NCBI GenBank assembly: GCA_905221605.1
Contig: CAJNDS010002278.1
Coordinates: 1 to 64,000, forward strand
Direction: 5' to 3'
Source of the DNA: Symbiodinium natans
Lineage: Eukaryota > Sar > Dinophyceae > Suessiales > Symbiodiniaceae
Length of the DNA: 64,000 nt
Positions 51,301 to 58,140 of the stretch are shown piece after piece. Numbering within the stretch: position 1 is the stretch's first letter; every line of letters begins with the position of its first letter. The notes under the pieces were generated by a model. It ran no database searches, was not told the DNA's origin, and saw only the letters and a program-made list of their open reading frames with translations. The position numbers were made by a program, and so were the translations under genes.

Positions 51301-51688
51301 TGCGACCGGCACCAGCAGTAGCTGCACAGCCCTGATTTTAGCAGCTCACAAGGGTCGTCTTGAAGTCGTGCGTTTGCTGGTGGAGGCTGGTGCCGACAAG
51401 GACATCACAGACAGATTCGGCCTCACGGCCCTGCAGGCGGCAGCTCTGTCGGGTCAAGTTGCAGTCGCGCGCTTTCTGGCAGAGTCCGGTGCAGACAAGG
51501 ACGCGGTTAAAGCAGGCCGCACAGCCCTGATGTTCGCAGCTCACTATGGCCACCTTGAAGTCGCGCGTTTGCTAGTGGAGGCCGGTGCCAACAAGGACTT
51601 GGTAAGCATCGATGGCCGCACAGCCCTGAAAGTAGCAACTGAGCTTGGCCATTGTGAGATCGCACGGTTGCTGGCTGGTGCCGACTGA
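42336..51688 (+). CDS. Ubl-ankyrin repeat protein (paralogue 3), four exons
   Basis: Exons 42336-42457, 42977-43072, 50914-51004 and 51176-51688 join in frame to about 273 residues without a stop. The Ubl domain (MLRIRMLSGEELASVPLQEV; LPPRF|RQRLLLQGAILDD) is split by a GC-AG intron absent from paralogues 1 and 2. A second new intron (donor AA|GTTTAGGG) carries the LTR retroelement. Exon 3 (FTDASRTKVDELLTSCRDGF) matches the linker SSASQAEVDEL of the paralogues. The shared intron then leads to VESLLQLPLDPNVV and five ankyrin repeats (ADKDITDRFGLTAL.., ending LLAGAD). The borders of intron 2 are the best phase-consistent choice; nearby alternatives exist. Splicing over a 7.8 kb insertion may fail, making this a pseudogene in practice. 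Confidence 0.8.
42542..42650. repeat. palindrome family E
   Basis: CATGGCTGGCTGTCAACATT on the left, GACCATAATTTTGACAACC on the right. Nested in gene 3 intron 1. Confidence 0.8.
42655..42715. repeat. (AT)n tract
   Basis: Alternating TA/AT with minor interruptions, between two palindromes inside the intron. Confidence 0.9.
42773..42871. repeat. palindrome family B, best preserved
   Basis: CTACTTGGAGGTTCATG on the left is the perfect reverse complement of CATGAACCTCCAAGTAG on the right. No telomeric units inside. Confidence 0.92.
43095..43331 (-). repeat. 3' LTR (237 bp)
   Basis: Identical by eye to 50612-50848. On the minus strand it runs TGAAAGGGTTAAATACC to GGTTGCCCCCGTA, with the TG start typical of LTRs but TA rather than CA at the end. 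Confidence 0.85.
43332..43749 (-). other. 3' untranslated part of the retroelement
   Basis: Between the last Gag stop and the 3' repeat. Two short minus-strand frames (43505-43705, 43195-43500) have no recognisable domain. A weak purine stretch (GGACAGGGGGAGTGCGGAGG on the minus strand) lies about 25 bp before the repeat and could be the polypurine tract. Confidence 0.5.
43750..46131 (-). CDS. Gag-like segment 5: triple CCCH zinc finger
   Basis: 793 codons. Residues 1-90 are conserved-looking (MNFGTAMEAIAFDWSRIPGM) followed by an acidic stretch DDDDD. Three CCCH fingers lie at residues 378-398, 410-429 and 436-455 with spacings C-x9-C-x5-C-x3-H, C-x8-C-x5-C-x3-H and C-x8-C-x5-C-x3-H. A long, basic Lys/Arg/Ser-rich tail (KNRKKRRLAATHDP, PRPKKRP) could be a nuclear or RNA-binding region. 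The frame stays protein-like upstream of the ATG through a TGA (complement of 46162-46164), so the ATG is not the true start. Likely RNA packaging by analogy with Gag zinc knuckles; CCCH fingers usually bind single-stranded RNA. Confidence 0.75.
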   Translation of the reverse strand: MNFGTAMEAIAFDWSRIPGMEVHVELMVRVAKLVYPFLTMGGQGTVVNSEFIWQRGRDQLMEFLQAATCADELEELWKRMDDDDDAEVDPSGMVLEISGQQDAVFGQGNNETPLPIEDAGSETTGNTGTDGKAPEISPEEETTSGSSRLSGTRMLLWKVYSRVASNWDFSIQDRTTGRIFDSTKGYPGEGPKNNDDSTSSKRNLPWISEDHLDQVVAKKMEMSSDMNVLDGFVPEGEGQLEKVEVENVAASRVLRALWLKGFRAGQRKLCRAGKLRSQVVRTMIPANRVWSFKGRKPSLKMPKKHESVVFGSEIRGKPIMGLGEYQEGFPGSSTEASTTSTLGKKGSSPDHGNVHAVRDCSMDRLEAERLSKRRQGICYWFAKGNNRCRFGENCKFIHSNEDVVLASYWCKYYVDGRGCRAGKECKFSHDTAGVRCIPFSQTGRCKRGDRCVFEHERPRSPATPPRDRPKKGDGGRRFSPERGEDLGEEMEYDEETEKSNLIAEAVSYMSGGRDDIDRWEGEPIFKLLRITDEDQKNEEWLSWTDKMLSALELYEVVRSVDIPLEEVEEWVNDLRIWYEKAQLDGGSDPNGGTKRPLEEEFADEPAVEEVVPEVTEVIVEVDEEPEKNRKKRRLAATHDPYTLLVPRPKKRPIGATPAEVNVPAKKAAISKVEKSSIQKGEKASHRARSKPGSSAGRLQKKEKAPSPKKRDAAPDEGGESVKRGQASVPAASEPVAVTSQVTTSCKAIEEARREGLVSSIQRCLTDPLVQVQDLESILVQLCKICEAGRETNK
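46058..47002 (-). CDS. Gag-like segment 4
   Basis: 314 codons overlapping segments 3 and 5. The N-terminal part before about residue 35 is probably out of frame relative to the original chain. It is Gly/Glu-rich with repeated GQEDA motifs (VAGQEDASGSAEVLPGQEDA), then an ordered region ending near ICAEMIQVDEMNFR, after which the chain appears to shift to the segment 5 frame near 46270. No known domain. Confidence 0.6.
   Translation of the reverse strand: MCQRKKVRLIHWMEQKGIYKRIRWQSPPLYRYGSIIGGSMAVGSTDEDRPGQRVAGQEDASGSAEVLPGQEDAGQGTALETELATGEETGCDQGEGGSNELHGDGMKKLAVLKAQKSHEQLLAKGLLMRIYWKVADGRIPVEQKDCPKGSNKMDRNLVISVSTDRASEQELSLALVDNAGPSMEDGTALLPVYDPQRLIQSATTDWVTRRGLTDRTIWPAIAASARNICAEMIQVDEMNFRLETGKLLCQRRDQGHHGDLHHPFHDDPCLPAVGNYPLSVMGALLSPGLENEFRNCNGSNSLRLEPYSRHGSSC
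46863..48008 (-). CDS. Gag-like segment 3: triple CCCH zinc finger
   Basis: 381 codons. CCCH fingers at residues 112-130 (C-x7-C-x5-C-x3-H), 205-223 (same spacing) and 256-276 (C-x8-C-x6-C-x3-H). The spacing between fingers (about 75 and 30 residues) differs from the tight triplet in segment 5, so the two triplets may be an old duplication. The shift from segment 2 lies near the A-rich complement of 47907-47916. Confidence 0.75.
   Translation of the reverse strand: MDAQWYRRCRFEKNKISPEAVPQCALRPGTSKEKYSAAVIGEAVATLLDQGEDELWNELWLDSKKFLQELDGAVEATRAREQRPIETYLDPDKYKKVYMTPKTVSTGYTKLCKFYNLGRCRNGSDCPYEHRRHGEGWPERGPNESETSQNTGDEDGDIGGPPTDEGAVDEVQQEREDSAFRAQYNYGKGASKGEPTSVEPKKQMCLYYNREGCRFGNACRYIHDDKAVLQGTWEPGKSWDNASRKAMRDEGFHHCCFDFYLKGKCRVRYGSCRFSHDEMSEDRLTRLKYLANVANQVRFQRERGLEITDRSTFQPPVIGGAESSSSSAPQALQMTNVSKKEGEVDTLDGAEGDIQKDSVAESTAVPLWLYYWWFDGGGLYG
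47888..49243 (-). CDS. Gag-like segment 2: S1-like domain, Trp-rich
   Basis: 451 codons. Residues 216-280 look like an S1/OB RNA-binding fold (GDTVNGLVRYINVHGAYLDH; later VGDSVTAEVQRVEEDGTVIL). Residues 295-333 are very Trp-rich (WKDSGWGMWWKDSWYAGQWY). The first 100 residues are acidic and disordered. The start codon is probably not used; the chain continues from segment 1. Confidence 0.65.
   Translation of the reverse strand: MICRKRRMRPGAPMRCGQMCRTEPGVQKKHEMVHAVDCNNGAQVTVVADDGGASADALVHSEVGGVEQGLLSRTGANVAAVADGGDDSPLVTMEPKDPTVEENVPAVDDQVKDPDGVSSSKKEETLPTGSLPEVDTVQTATDEAEPLAKTEDGPESLERKVDDLAGLVQEQDKQLGPRVEARDVPGAEETVPVSEEQTKEVPNEGALATPGKHSYEAGDTVNGLVRYINVHGAYLDHGDMTVLIPAEGKDTPLFRVGDSVTAEVQRVEEDGTVILDTYLVLEEDEEDSSSTLRKWKDSGWGMWWKDSWYAGQWYQDSDGQWDWKSEEWQSYEWFADQRLSSEEREEAVQKQLCGEKIYRALLENGKNEKDYLGKITGMLLNRRMDEVREFVADPALMENEARLAYNMLCNEGWTPSGTEDAGLKKTKYPRKQYHNALYDLARQKKNIVQRS
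49134..50525 (-). CDS. Gag-like segment 1: N-terminus with WW domain
   Basis: 463 codons, starting 68 bp inside the 5' repeat (87 bp from the 237-bp core). Residues 168-205 form a probable coiled coil rich in Glu/Gln/Leu. A WW domain lies at residues 213-240 (WEMHFQDGRPYYYNIATQRS then QWECPEGF: two Trp 21 apart, the YYY core and the late Pro). WW domains bind proline-rich ligands. The C-terminal half is acidic and low in complexity. The frame ends at 49134, while the downstream frame is already protein-like, which implies a one-base shift. Confidence 0.75.
   Translation of the reverse strand: MPSPKKWLQPSAHGDKSGGADSGVDSGATGSQVEEAALEEKMPGTAEKQLEGTSVAGDPNEGIDPNAGMVENAEGERRAASVSPKPGEKRNWDETGGIDRELGATVLRVLLGHGYQLSTELSGEVAPLEKVKNKISDGPSSMDGGDLLPSSGSAGKKVQEPQEVNEMHPDEILELEAVIQEEREQENAQLEQLRLEADAFLKGSEAPMVDSEWEMHFQDGRPYYYNIATQRSQWECPEGFINTVGEAMADGRATVSVKEKGKNKVSIPLLELGSMTSRPSSESVRALQGSVDSVNKEFSSTVGDSGLRGGKAAETSGSLREDRISGFKTDMAGEHLDREGIEALSEGDAAVKSVDPEDKIPNVEVNAVSATEEQVVDEVSGIQEVGPGDEDDGGKRLCITTEKVSPSGAMDSAIQGKNEASGIAGDAVDLPEKKDEAWSANEVRANVPDGTWSAEEARDGTCS
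50581..50592 (-). promoter_or_regulatory. primer-binding site (initiator tRNA-Met anticodon arm)
   Basis: The plus strand reads GGGCTCATAACC, the anticodon stem-loop of initiator tRNA-Met with its CAT anticodon. On the element's strand the complement follows the 5' repeat with no gap. Drosophila copia primes from an internal tRNA-iMet fragment in the same way. Confidence 0.7.
50593..50848 (-). repeat. 5' LTR with 19-bp end duplication
   Basis: The 237-bp core (50612-50848) equals 43095-43331. An extra TACGGGGGCAACCGAAAAC (50593-50611) repeats the LTR end once more, next to the primer-binding site. Confidence 0.85.
51005..51175 (+). other. shared intron of gene 3
   Basis: Donor TGCAGG|GCTTCA (GC type), acceptor GCTGCAG|GTCGAG. 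Same place as the introns in paralogues 1 and 2. Confidence 0.65.
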
Positions 51689-52930
51689 TGATGCGGCCAG
51701 CAACAACTGCCTGAAAGTCTCCGTCATGTTTAATAGGGCCCCCAAAACCTATCCCAGATAGGGGGTCCGCTCGAGAGAAAGTCGCTCAAATTTCTTGTGC
51801 TCATTTCTGAGTTTTGGGGTGTTGAAGGTTTATGAGTGTCCTAGTAGTAAAGTAGGTAACCTTTAACCTTTTTGGGGTAGTATAATCCCCTTATATGATT
51901 TAGGAGCATCCCTTGGCCGGGCCTCTTGGTCAAGTTCCCGGGGGTCCGTTTCAGGGCTGAGGGTGTAGCATCGACCTGGCATGCCGATCCCTAAACCTTG
52001 TAAGCTTTAAAGCCTAAACCCTAAACCCGAAACCCCTAAATCCCTAAACTACTAAGCCCCTAAACCCTAAACCCTAACCCGAACTTCCAGCCCAGTAAGC
52101 AACAAACCGGTGCCCCAAGCGCTGGACGGACGTGGGCCTTTCTTTGCGCAGAAACTTTCCTACGGATTGAAACTTCGGGTTCTGCAAGAACTGTGCTCTC
52201 CAGATTGGGTAACTTCAGGAGGGGTTCTGCAAGGATGGAACCTGCGAGCAGCCTAAGCCCGCGAATGAAACCCTCAGCCCTAAACCTTCCACATGTCGTG
52301 GCCGACGTATCTTGGTTGTTCCTCAGCCAGGATTTGGGGGACGAGTTGAACGAGTTTATTGTTCATCCGCCGACCCCAGTTTTGGGGGGTTCGTATACCC
52401 TAATGAAAAAGTGCTAGTAGTATAGCCCAAACCCTACACTTTGAAGCCCTGACAGGGTTGATTTGAGGTCGAAGCAGGGTGAAAGGCCGGTTTAGGGTTT
52501 AGTGTCTATTGGGTTTAGGGTTTAGTGTACCCCTTTTTTGCCCTTTTGGGGTTCAACGGTTCCCTAGCAACGTAAAGCCCTAAACCCTAAACCCTAAACC
52601 CTAAACCCCCCCCAAGCCTCTTGAAATCCCGAAGCAAATCCCCGGGGCTCGCAGATCCTGGCTTGGCGCGGTGTCGGCAGATCTGCCTCACGGACCCGGC
52701 CTTGCGATTTCTGGTAGGGTTCCGGGTTTAGGGTGTAGGGTGTAGGGTGTAGGGTGTAGGGTTTAGGGTTTAGGGTTTAGGGTTTAGGGTGTAGGGTGTA
52801 GGGTTTAGGGTTTAGGGTTTAGGGGGTCTGGTTGGTTCTTAGTAGGGAATGAGCGAATGATGTACCCTAATTACCCCCTGAAAGGGTATATATAGGGGGT
52901 CTACTTCCCTCTTCCGCTGGGGAGATTTGG
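51689..52930. other. 3' flank of gene 3, mixed repeats
   Basis: Unique DNA to about 51960, then scattered CCCTAAA/TTTAGGG units including TGTAGGG variants (52735-52805). One frame at 52193-52417 is open (FLSQDLGDELNEFIVHPPTP) but has no clear borders. A GGTTCTTAGTAGGGAATGAG motif lies at 52832. Confidence 0.4.
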
Positions 52931-52931
52931 G

Positions 52932-53092
52932 GGTTAGAGGTCCTTGTGGGCCAAATGAGCCCTAAAGGGTTTAGGGTTTAGAGTTTGGGGTTTGGGGTTG
53001 ATGGCTTCATACTACCTCAACAGGTATTTTAGTAGTGTAGGTTGCGTGGCCCCAATTTTCGTGTGCATTTGGTCCCCAGAATTTTGGGCGGT
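52932..53092. repeat. palindrome family F with TTTAGGG insert
   Basis: Left end GTCCTTGTGGGCCAAATGAG, right end GTGTGCATTTGGTCCCCAG, with telomeric units at 52975-53005. Confidence 0.65.
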
Positions 53093-53113
53093 TTCAGGGT
53101 GCAAGGGCTTTAG

Positions 53114-53262
53114 GGCGTTGCTGTTTCGGACTTAGCTGGGAGGTGCAGGGTACTTGTGAGCCCTATTAGAACCACTGAAGTCCTCTGAGTAGGTTATAAG
53201 TAGATTTAAAGTTAAGGATAGAAGTACCCATGAACCGCCAAGTCGCGTTTCACAGTTCATAG
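53114..53262 (+). CDS. two short exons split by a palindromic intron
   Basis: Exon 53114-53142 (GVAVSDLAG) follows a TTTAG|G acceptor. The intron 53143-53242 is a family B palindrome (GGAG|GTGCAGGGTAC to GTACCCATGAACCGCCAAG). Exon 53243-53262 continues in frame as SRVSQFI and ends CATAG|GTAAAG. Consistent phase supports the intron call. Short, so moderate confidence. Confidence 0.45.
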
Positions 53263-53617
53263 GTAAAGAGCTGAAGGCCGATCTAACCCTAACCCACAAA
53301 CCCTAATTAAACCCTAAACCCTAGACCCTAGACCCTAGACCCTAAACCCTATCCCTGAACTTTATTAACCCTAGGTCATCGGCCCTGTTGTGTTCTCCGT
53401 TATGCGAAGCCCAAGACATGAAGCCTTACTTGGTCAGGGTTTAAAGGTTTACGGTTGAGTGTCTACAGAATCCTACTTGGAAACCCTTTTTTGACTTAGT
53501 AAAATAGGGTTAGCAAGTTGGCCCCAAAAAAGGAAACCCATGAGCCTCAAAGCCCATTCAAGTGCACCAAAATGCTTTTGCACGCCTACACTCTCAGAGT
53601 TTCGGGCCCCTTGGGTT

Positions 53618-53732
53618 CGGTTTAGGGTTTAGGGTTTAGGGTTTAGGGTTTAGGGTTTAGGGTTTAGGGTTTAGGGTTTAGGGTTTAGGGTTTAGGGTTT
53701 AGGGTTTAGGGTTTAGGGTTTAGGGTTTAGGG
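53618..53732 (+). repeat. interstitial telomeric array (TTTAGGG)n
   Basis: About 16 perfect units. Confidence 0.97.
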
Positions 53733-53974
53733 TTCCATCAAGTTGCCTAGTGTTGCGTTCAAGAGTTCCTCATCGTTTCCAAGCTTCAACGTGAACGCAT
53801 GTGGGTGTTCACCAAAAGAAGGGATAGCCTTCAGATACCCCCAGTGTATTGTAAGGTCGTTCTATTTTTTGGAATCTCCAAAAAGAGTATGCATTTTCGC
53901 AGTGGTTTGTCTAGTAGAGACCGTGAGAGTTTCCAAGAACAATTAAAGTAAATCTTTGCCCTTCGGGTTATAAT

Positions 53975-54118
53975 TTGGGATGTTCCCCTCTTATACCAAC
54001 AGTCCTTGAAACGGATTATGCTTGGGGGTACTGCTAGGGTTGAGAGTTTAGGTTTGTTGTTGCCCGTGCAGCAAGAAAATCTTGGAGGTCCTTGGGCAAC
54101 ATCCCAAACCCCCCTGTG
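53975..54118. repeat. palindrome family A, diverged
   Basis: TTGGGATGTTCCCCTCTTATA on the left; the right end GGCAACATCCCAA is retained, while the middle has telomeric units and is rearranged. Confidence 0.65.
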
Positions 54119-54667
54119 GTGTTCGGCTTGTACTTCGTATCCCTAAACGCTAAGCCATAAACCCTAAACCCTATCAGGCAGAGAGCTAACAACACACCGC
54201 GAAAATTTGAGGGATTGGGCTTTGGGGGTTTTGGGTTTAGGGTTTAGGATTTCGGGTTTAGGGTTGAGGTCAATAGGGTCTAGGGTGTCCCAAGCCTGCA
54301 GGAGGGTTTCGCAGGCTTCGCCATCAAGGATGGAGTGGCCCGATTCCGTCACCTGCTTAGATTCAACTGCTTTTTTTGGCGGCTGGCAGAAATTCCAATA
54401 TCTCTTGCAAGGAGGGAGGGGCCTTGCCCCTTTTACTAAACTTACTGTAGTTCAGGGACTCTTCGCCTCCGTTCGGACCCTTATAACCCTATTTAGGGGC
54501 CCCCTAGAACTCTACTTTTTGCTGGTGGGGTGGGGGGGCGGGGGGGCCTCCTTGTAGTTCGGGAATATGCCCGAAAATTCCACAGGGATCCGCATGTGAC
54601 ATACGGACTCTTCCCTAATTATTAATGACCCTGGTTTACGAATTAGGGTTTAGGGTTTAGGGTTTAG

Positions 54668-54738
54668 GGGGAGGCCCTGAAATCCTTGGCGAGTGCGACT
54701 GAGAGGGGCATCATTCGCGACTTGACAAATGCGAGCGG
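54668..54738 (+). CDS. exon-like island after telomeric acceptor
   Basis: Begins right after GGTTTAG of a TTTAGGG array, reading GEALKSLASATERGIIRDLT and NAS. It ends at a GC donor (AGCGG|GCCC) or at TAG 54743-54745. Confidence 0.5.
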
Positions 54739-54946
54739 GCCCTAGGCCCCAGGCTAAAACGTTCGGAATCGTTGCTGCAAGACTGCAATCCAACTCACTG
54801 TGCCCCCAGAAACCCTAAACCCTAAACCCTAAACCCTAAAACAGCTCCAAAGTGCAAGGACTTCTCGGGGTGCCTTGACCAATTGAACCCCAACAGAACT
54901 TAGGGTTCATATACCTTAACAGGAATTCTAGTAGTACAGAGTTTTC

Positions 54947-55045
54947 CTGGGACCTTCCGAACCTACAGTCTTCAGGGTTATACTTACTAAATGGGGGTGG
55001 GGGAGGGTATGTACTACTAAGCTGCAGGCAAAGACAGGTATGACC
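54947..55045. repeat. palindrome family C, diverged
   Basis: TTTCCTGGGACCTTCCGAACC on the left, TACTACTAAGCTGCAGGCAA and a degenerate right end. Confidence 0.55.
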
Positions 55046-55084
55046 CCATGAAACCCTAAACCCTAAACCTTTTATAACGGTTTT

Positions 55085-55160
55085 GGGTTCATTTACCTTC
55101 ATAGGAATGAAAGCAGTACAGAGTATATGACCCCAGTTTTCGGGTTCATATGGTCCCCAC
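55085..55160. repeat. palindrome family F fragment
   Basis: GGGTTCATTTACCTTCATAGG on the left; GGGTTCATATGGTCCCCACGG on the right. Confidence 0.5.
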
Positions 55161-55319
55161 GGTATACAGCCCCTGTCTCCTAAAACCTGAGACCGAAAAC
55201 CCTAAACCCTAAACCCCAAACCCTAAACCCCAAACCCTAAACCCTAAACCCTAAACCCTAAACCCCAAACCCTAAACCCTAAACCCCGAACCCTAAACCC
55301 TAAACCCTAAATCCTACAG

Positions 55320-55654
55320 CTCAGGCTCTGCCAAGGCTGCTGTCCTCCGTTCCCGGCTCGTTTCGTCGCCGGGAGCCCGAGGATGTCTGGGACTATAATG
55401 TATCTAGTCTAGTATTTATATGTATATATATATATGAGGCAGGAACCTTTATGTATGATTTGACCTCCTCCTTTTGTTTTAATTCAGAGAGCATCACTAA
55501 CTGTATTTGATGCTATGAGTTCTAGCACCAATATATTTCGTTCTACCATTGGCTCGCTTTTCCTTGGTCGTCGCAAGAGTCTTTCGGAGTCTTTGGTAGT
55601 TGAGGCTTGCTGATAATAGCGTGCCTCTAGAATTCGTCGCTTGCAGAAAGCAAG
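55320..55654. other. unique stretch upstream of a duplication
   Basis: Includes a short (TA)n at 55420. Overlapping minus-strand frames of 66-81 codons are open here, but no domain or splice pattern supports them. Confidence 0.4.
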
Positions 55655-55860
55655 GCAACTTGCGCGAGTCCTGGCCAAATCCACAGCAGGCGCTGCTACA
55701 AAGCAGGACTGCGTGGGTGGAGGTTTGCTTCATCTGCAACACGTAAAGGCTTTACAGCCTTTGCTGGAAAATCACTAAAGATACAATGCCTATGCTGCAG
55801 ACTCGTAGAAATGAGCGGCCTGGAAGCTCCCAATATGCGGCTGCAGACGCGTAGAAATCT
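55655..55860. repeat. 206-bp duplication, copy 1
   Basis: Nearly identical to 55906-56111. Both start GCAACTTGCGCGAGTCCTGG and end CGTAGAAATCT. Internal motif CTGCAGAC[TG]CGTAGAAAT occurs twice. Confidence 0.95.
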
Positions 55861-55905
55861 AGGGTTGTTAGGGCTTAGGGTTTAGGGTTTACGTTTTAGG
55901 GTTTA

Positions 55906-56111
55906 GCAACTTGCGCGAGTCCTGGCCAAATCCACAGCAGGCGCTGCTGCAAAGCAGGACTGCGTGAATGGAGGTTTGCTTCATCTGCAACACGTAAGGG
56001 CTTTACAGCCTTTGCTGGAAAATCACTAAAGATACAATGCCTATGCTGCAGACTCGTAGAAATGAGTGGCCTGGAGGCTCCCAATATGCGGCTGCAGATG
56101 CGTAGAAATCT
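55906..56111. repeat. 206-bp duplication, copy 2
   Basis: Separated from copy 1 by 45 bp of degenerate TTTAGGG units, with a TTTAGGG array also following. A few substitutions distinguish it from copy 1. Confidence 0.95.
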
Positions 56112-56275
56112 GAGTGTTTAGGGTTTAGGGTTTAGGGTTTAGGTTTTAGGTTTTAGGGTTTAGGGATTAGGGTTTAGGTTCTAGGGTTTAGGGATTAGGG
56201 TTTAGGTTTTAGGGTTTAGGGTTTAGGGTTTAGGGTTTAGGGCTTAGGGCTTAGGGTTTAGGGTTTAGGGCTTAG

Positions 56276-56360
56276 GGTTTCACAAACTTCGGGAAGGTCT
56301 GGAACGCCGCGCGTTTGAGATGCTCAGGTCATCGACAAAAACATGCTACTGGCCCATGGG
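56276..56360 (+). CDS. exon-like island after telomeric acceptor
   Basis: After CTTAG|GG at the end of an array, reading FHKLREGLERRAFEMLRSST and KTCYWPM, ending at GGG|GTGTGC (an alternative donor is CTCAG|GTCATC). Confidence 0.5.
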
Positions 56361-56694
56361 GTGTGCTCCCAAGGCCATGCTTCGCCCCACTAAACCCTCA
56401 ACCCTAACCCCTAAACCCGAAACCCGAAACCCTGAACCCAATCCCTAAACCCTAACCCCTAAACCCGAAACCCTAAACCCACCCCAAGCCCTAAACCCTG
56501 AACCCAAACCCTAAACCCTGAACCCCAAACCTGTAACCCTAGACCCTTGACCCTTAAGCCCTAAAGCCTAAATGCTAAACAGTAAAACGACAGCCCTCTT
56601 CACCACCGCTGACCAAGTCCATCCAGTAGAAGCACCCGGGTCGCGAGCCTTGGCATTTTGAGCTCTGGACGTTTGTTTGGGGGGGTATCAGCAG

Positions 56695-56844
56695 CACACA
56701 GAAACATGCGAAAAGGCATCCCAGGCACGCGACTCCACGCGCCGCCACGTCTCGCCAGACTGGACAGACCCAGAAGCAAGCAGCTCACGAACGACGGACT
56801 TCACCGTTTGGCGGATATCCTTGCGATTAAAAGCATCAATTACG
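56695..56844 (+). CDS. exon-like island with telomeric-repeat donor
   Basis: From a TATCAGCAG acceptor to TTACG|GTTTAGGG, 150 bp. It reads HRNMRKGIPGTRLHAPPRLA, RLDRPRSKQLTNDGLHRLAD and ILAIKSINY, with an internal ATG. Confidence 0.55.
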
Positions 56845-56989
56845 GTTTAGGGTGTAGGGTTTAGGGTTTAATGTTTAAGGTTTAGGGTTTAGGGTTTAGG
56901 GTTTAGGGTTTAGGGTCTAGGGACAAGAACATAGAATACCCAAAGGGTCCAGATGCTGATATGGGCAACATGTGCCTGTTTTTCTGCAG

Positions 56990-57170
56990 AGAGAGCACTT
57001 TCGCCCATAATGGCACTTGCCTTTTTTCATGGTGTGGTGTCCCGGCTCGAAACCTGATGATTATGTACAGAAAAGTTCAAACTGCACGTCGGCCGAGAAT
57101 CATGTTGTGTTTGGAATCTAGTGATGAAACTTCGCCTTTGAACAAGTTTTGTACTATTTTGCCGTTTGTG
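56990..57170 (+). CDS. exon-like island, product unknown
   Basis: From TTTTTCTGCAG, reading ESTFAHNGTCLFSWCGVPAR and NLMIMYRKVQTARRPRIMLC, to TTTGTG|GTTTAGG, or to the in-frame TAG at 57174. Cys-rich. Confidence 0.5.
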
Positions 57171-57239
57171 GTTTAGGTTTTCGGGTTCAGGGCTAGGGGT
57201 TTACGATTTTGTACATGAGGTGGGGGTTTAGGGCCTAGC

Positions 57240-58140
57240 ATTTAGGATTGTTGAGTGTTCGATGTCAAGCAGCTCAGGGGGGGGGGGGGGAGGGCGGCCC
57301 GAGAAATGACCCAGCTGCGGCAGCTCAGGGTTCAGGGCCCCCCCACAAGACTGCAGTCGGCTTTTGAACTTTCGCAGTGCTTGTAGCTGTTTCAAACGGC
57401 TACTTGTCCCCGGCATCTTAATATTGCGAGGGTAAGGGAAAAATACTTGCCCCAGGCATTTCTACAAGAAGTCCTCGTTTGGGCCCGCTGTCCTTATAAT
57501 TGACAGTGCGATACTAGTAGACTGTAGGCAGTCTTGACAGTCCCTGGTGTGCTGTGATTCCTTGAACTGTGCCCGCTCGCAGGTGAAGTCATGTGTGTAG
57601 CAAAGCACGGAAATTATGGGGCTGAGCTGGTAGCTAGGGCTGCTTCGAAGCATTAATCGTACCGTTTAAGTGGCTGTGCAGCAACTAGCAGGCATCCTTG
57701 TGTCGCACAGTGAAGGTTTGCTGTAGGCAGGAGCAAGCAAATTGGCTGAGAGTTGCTGTGGCAGCTTGCTAGCTAGGCAGCGAGCAACTAAAAATAGGCA
57801 AAGCTTGGCTTCTTCGCATGCCGGGCTATGTGCATATGCTGCTGCACCAGCAGCAGAAGAGCAAAGCAGGTGCTTCCTCCTTCCCCACTCGCTTATGTAA
57901 TTGCCTTACTATGCAGGGATTGCCAGCATTCTTGTGATGTCAGTGCAGCATGGTGCCTTGCAGGTGTGACTGCTCACATGGCTTGTGCAAAGGGGTTTGT
58001 TCAGGCTGGTCGAACCTAGGGCAGCTTGCAAATCTCGCAAAGCAGACCTAGCTGGTGGGTTGCAAGTTTAGGCCTGGTTGCTTCGAACACAGGCCTGTAG
58101 GTCGTGCTAGTGTCTTGGACTGTGTTGCTCCCTACTTGCC
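57240..58140. other. unique upstream region of the 58 kb gene
   Basis: No telomeric units from 57250 on. Imperfect direct repeats of AGC/GCA-rich motifs (CAGCAACTAGCAGGC, GGCAGCGAGCAAC) are seen near 57680-57790. It could be 5' UTR or promoter DNA. Confidence 0.4.
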
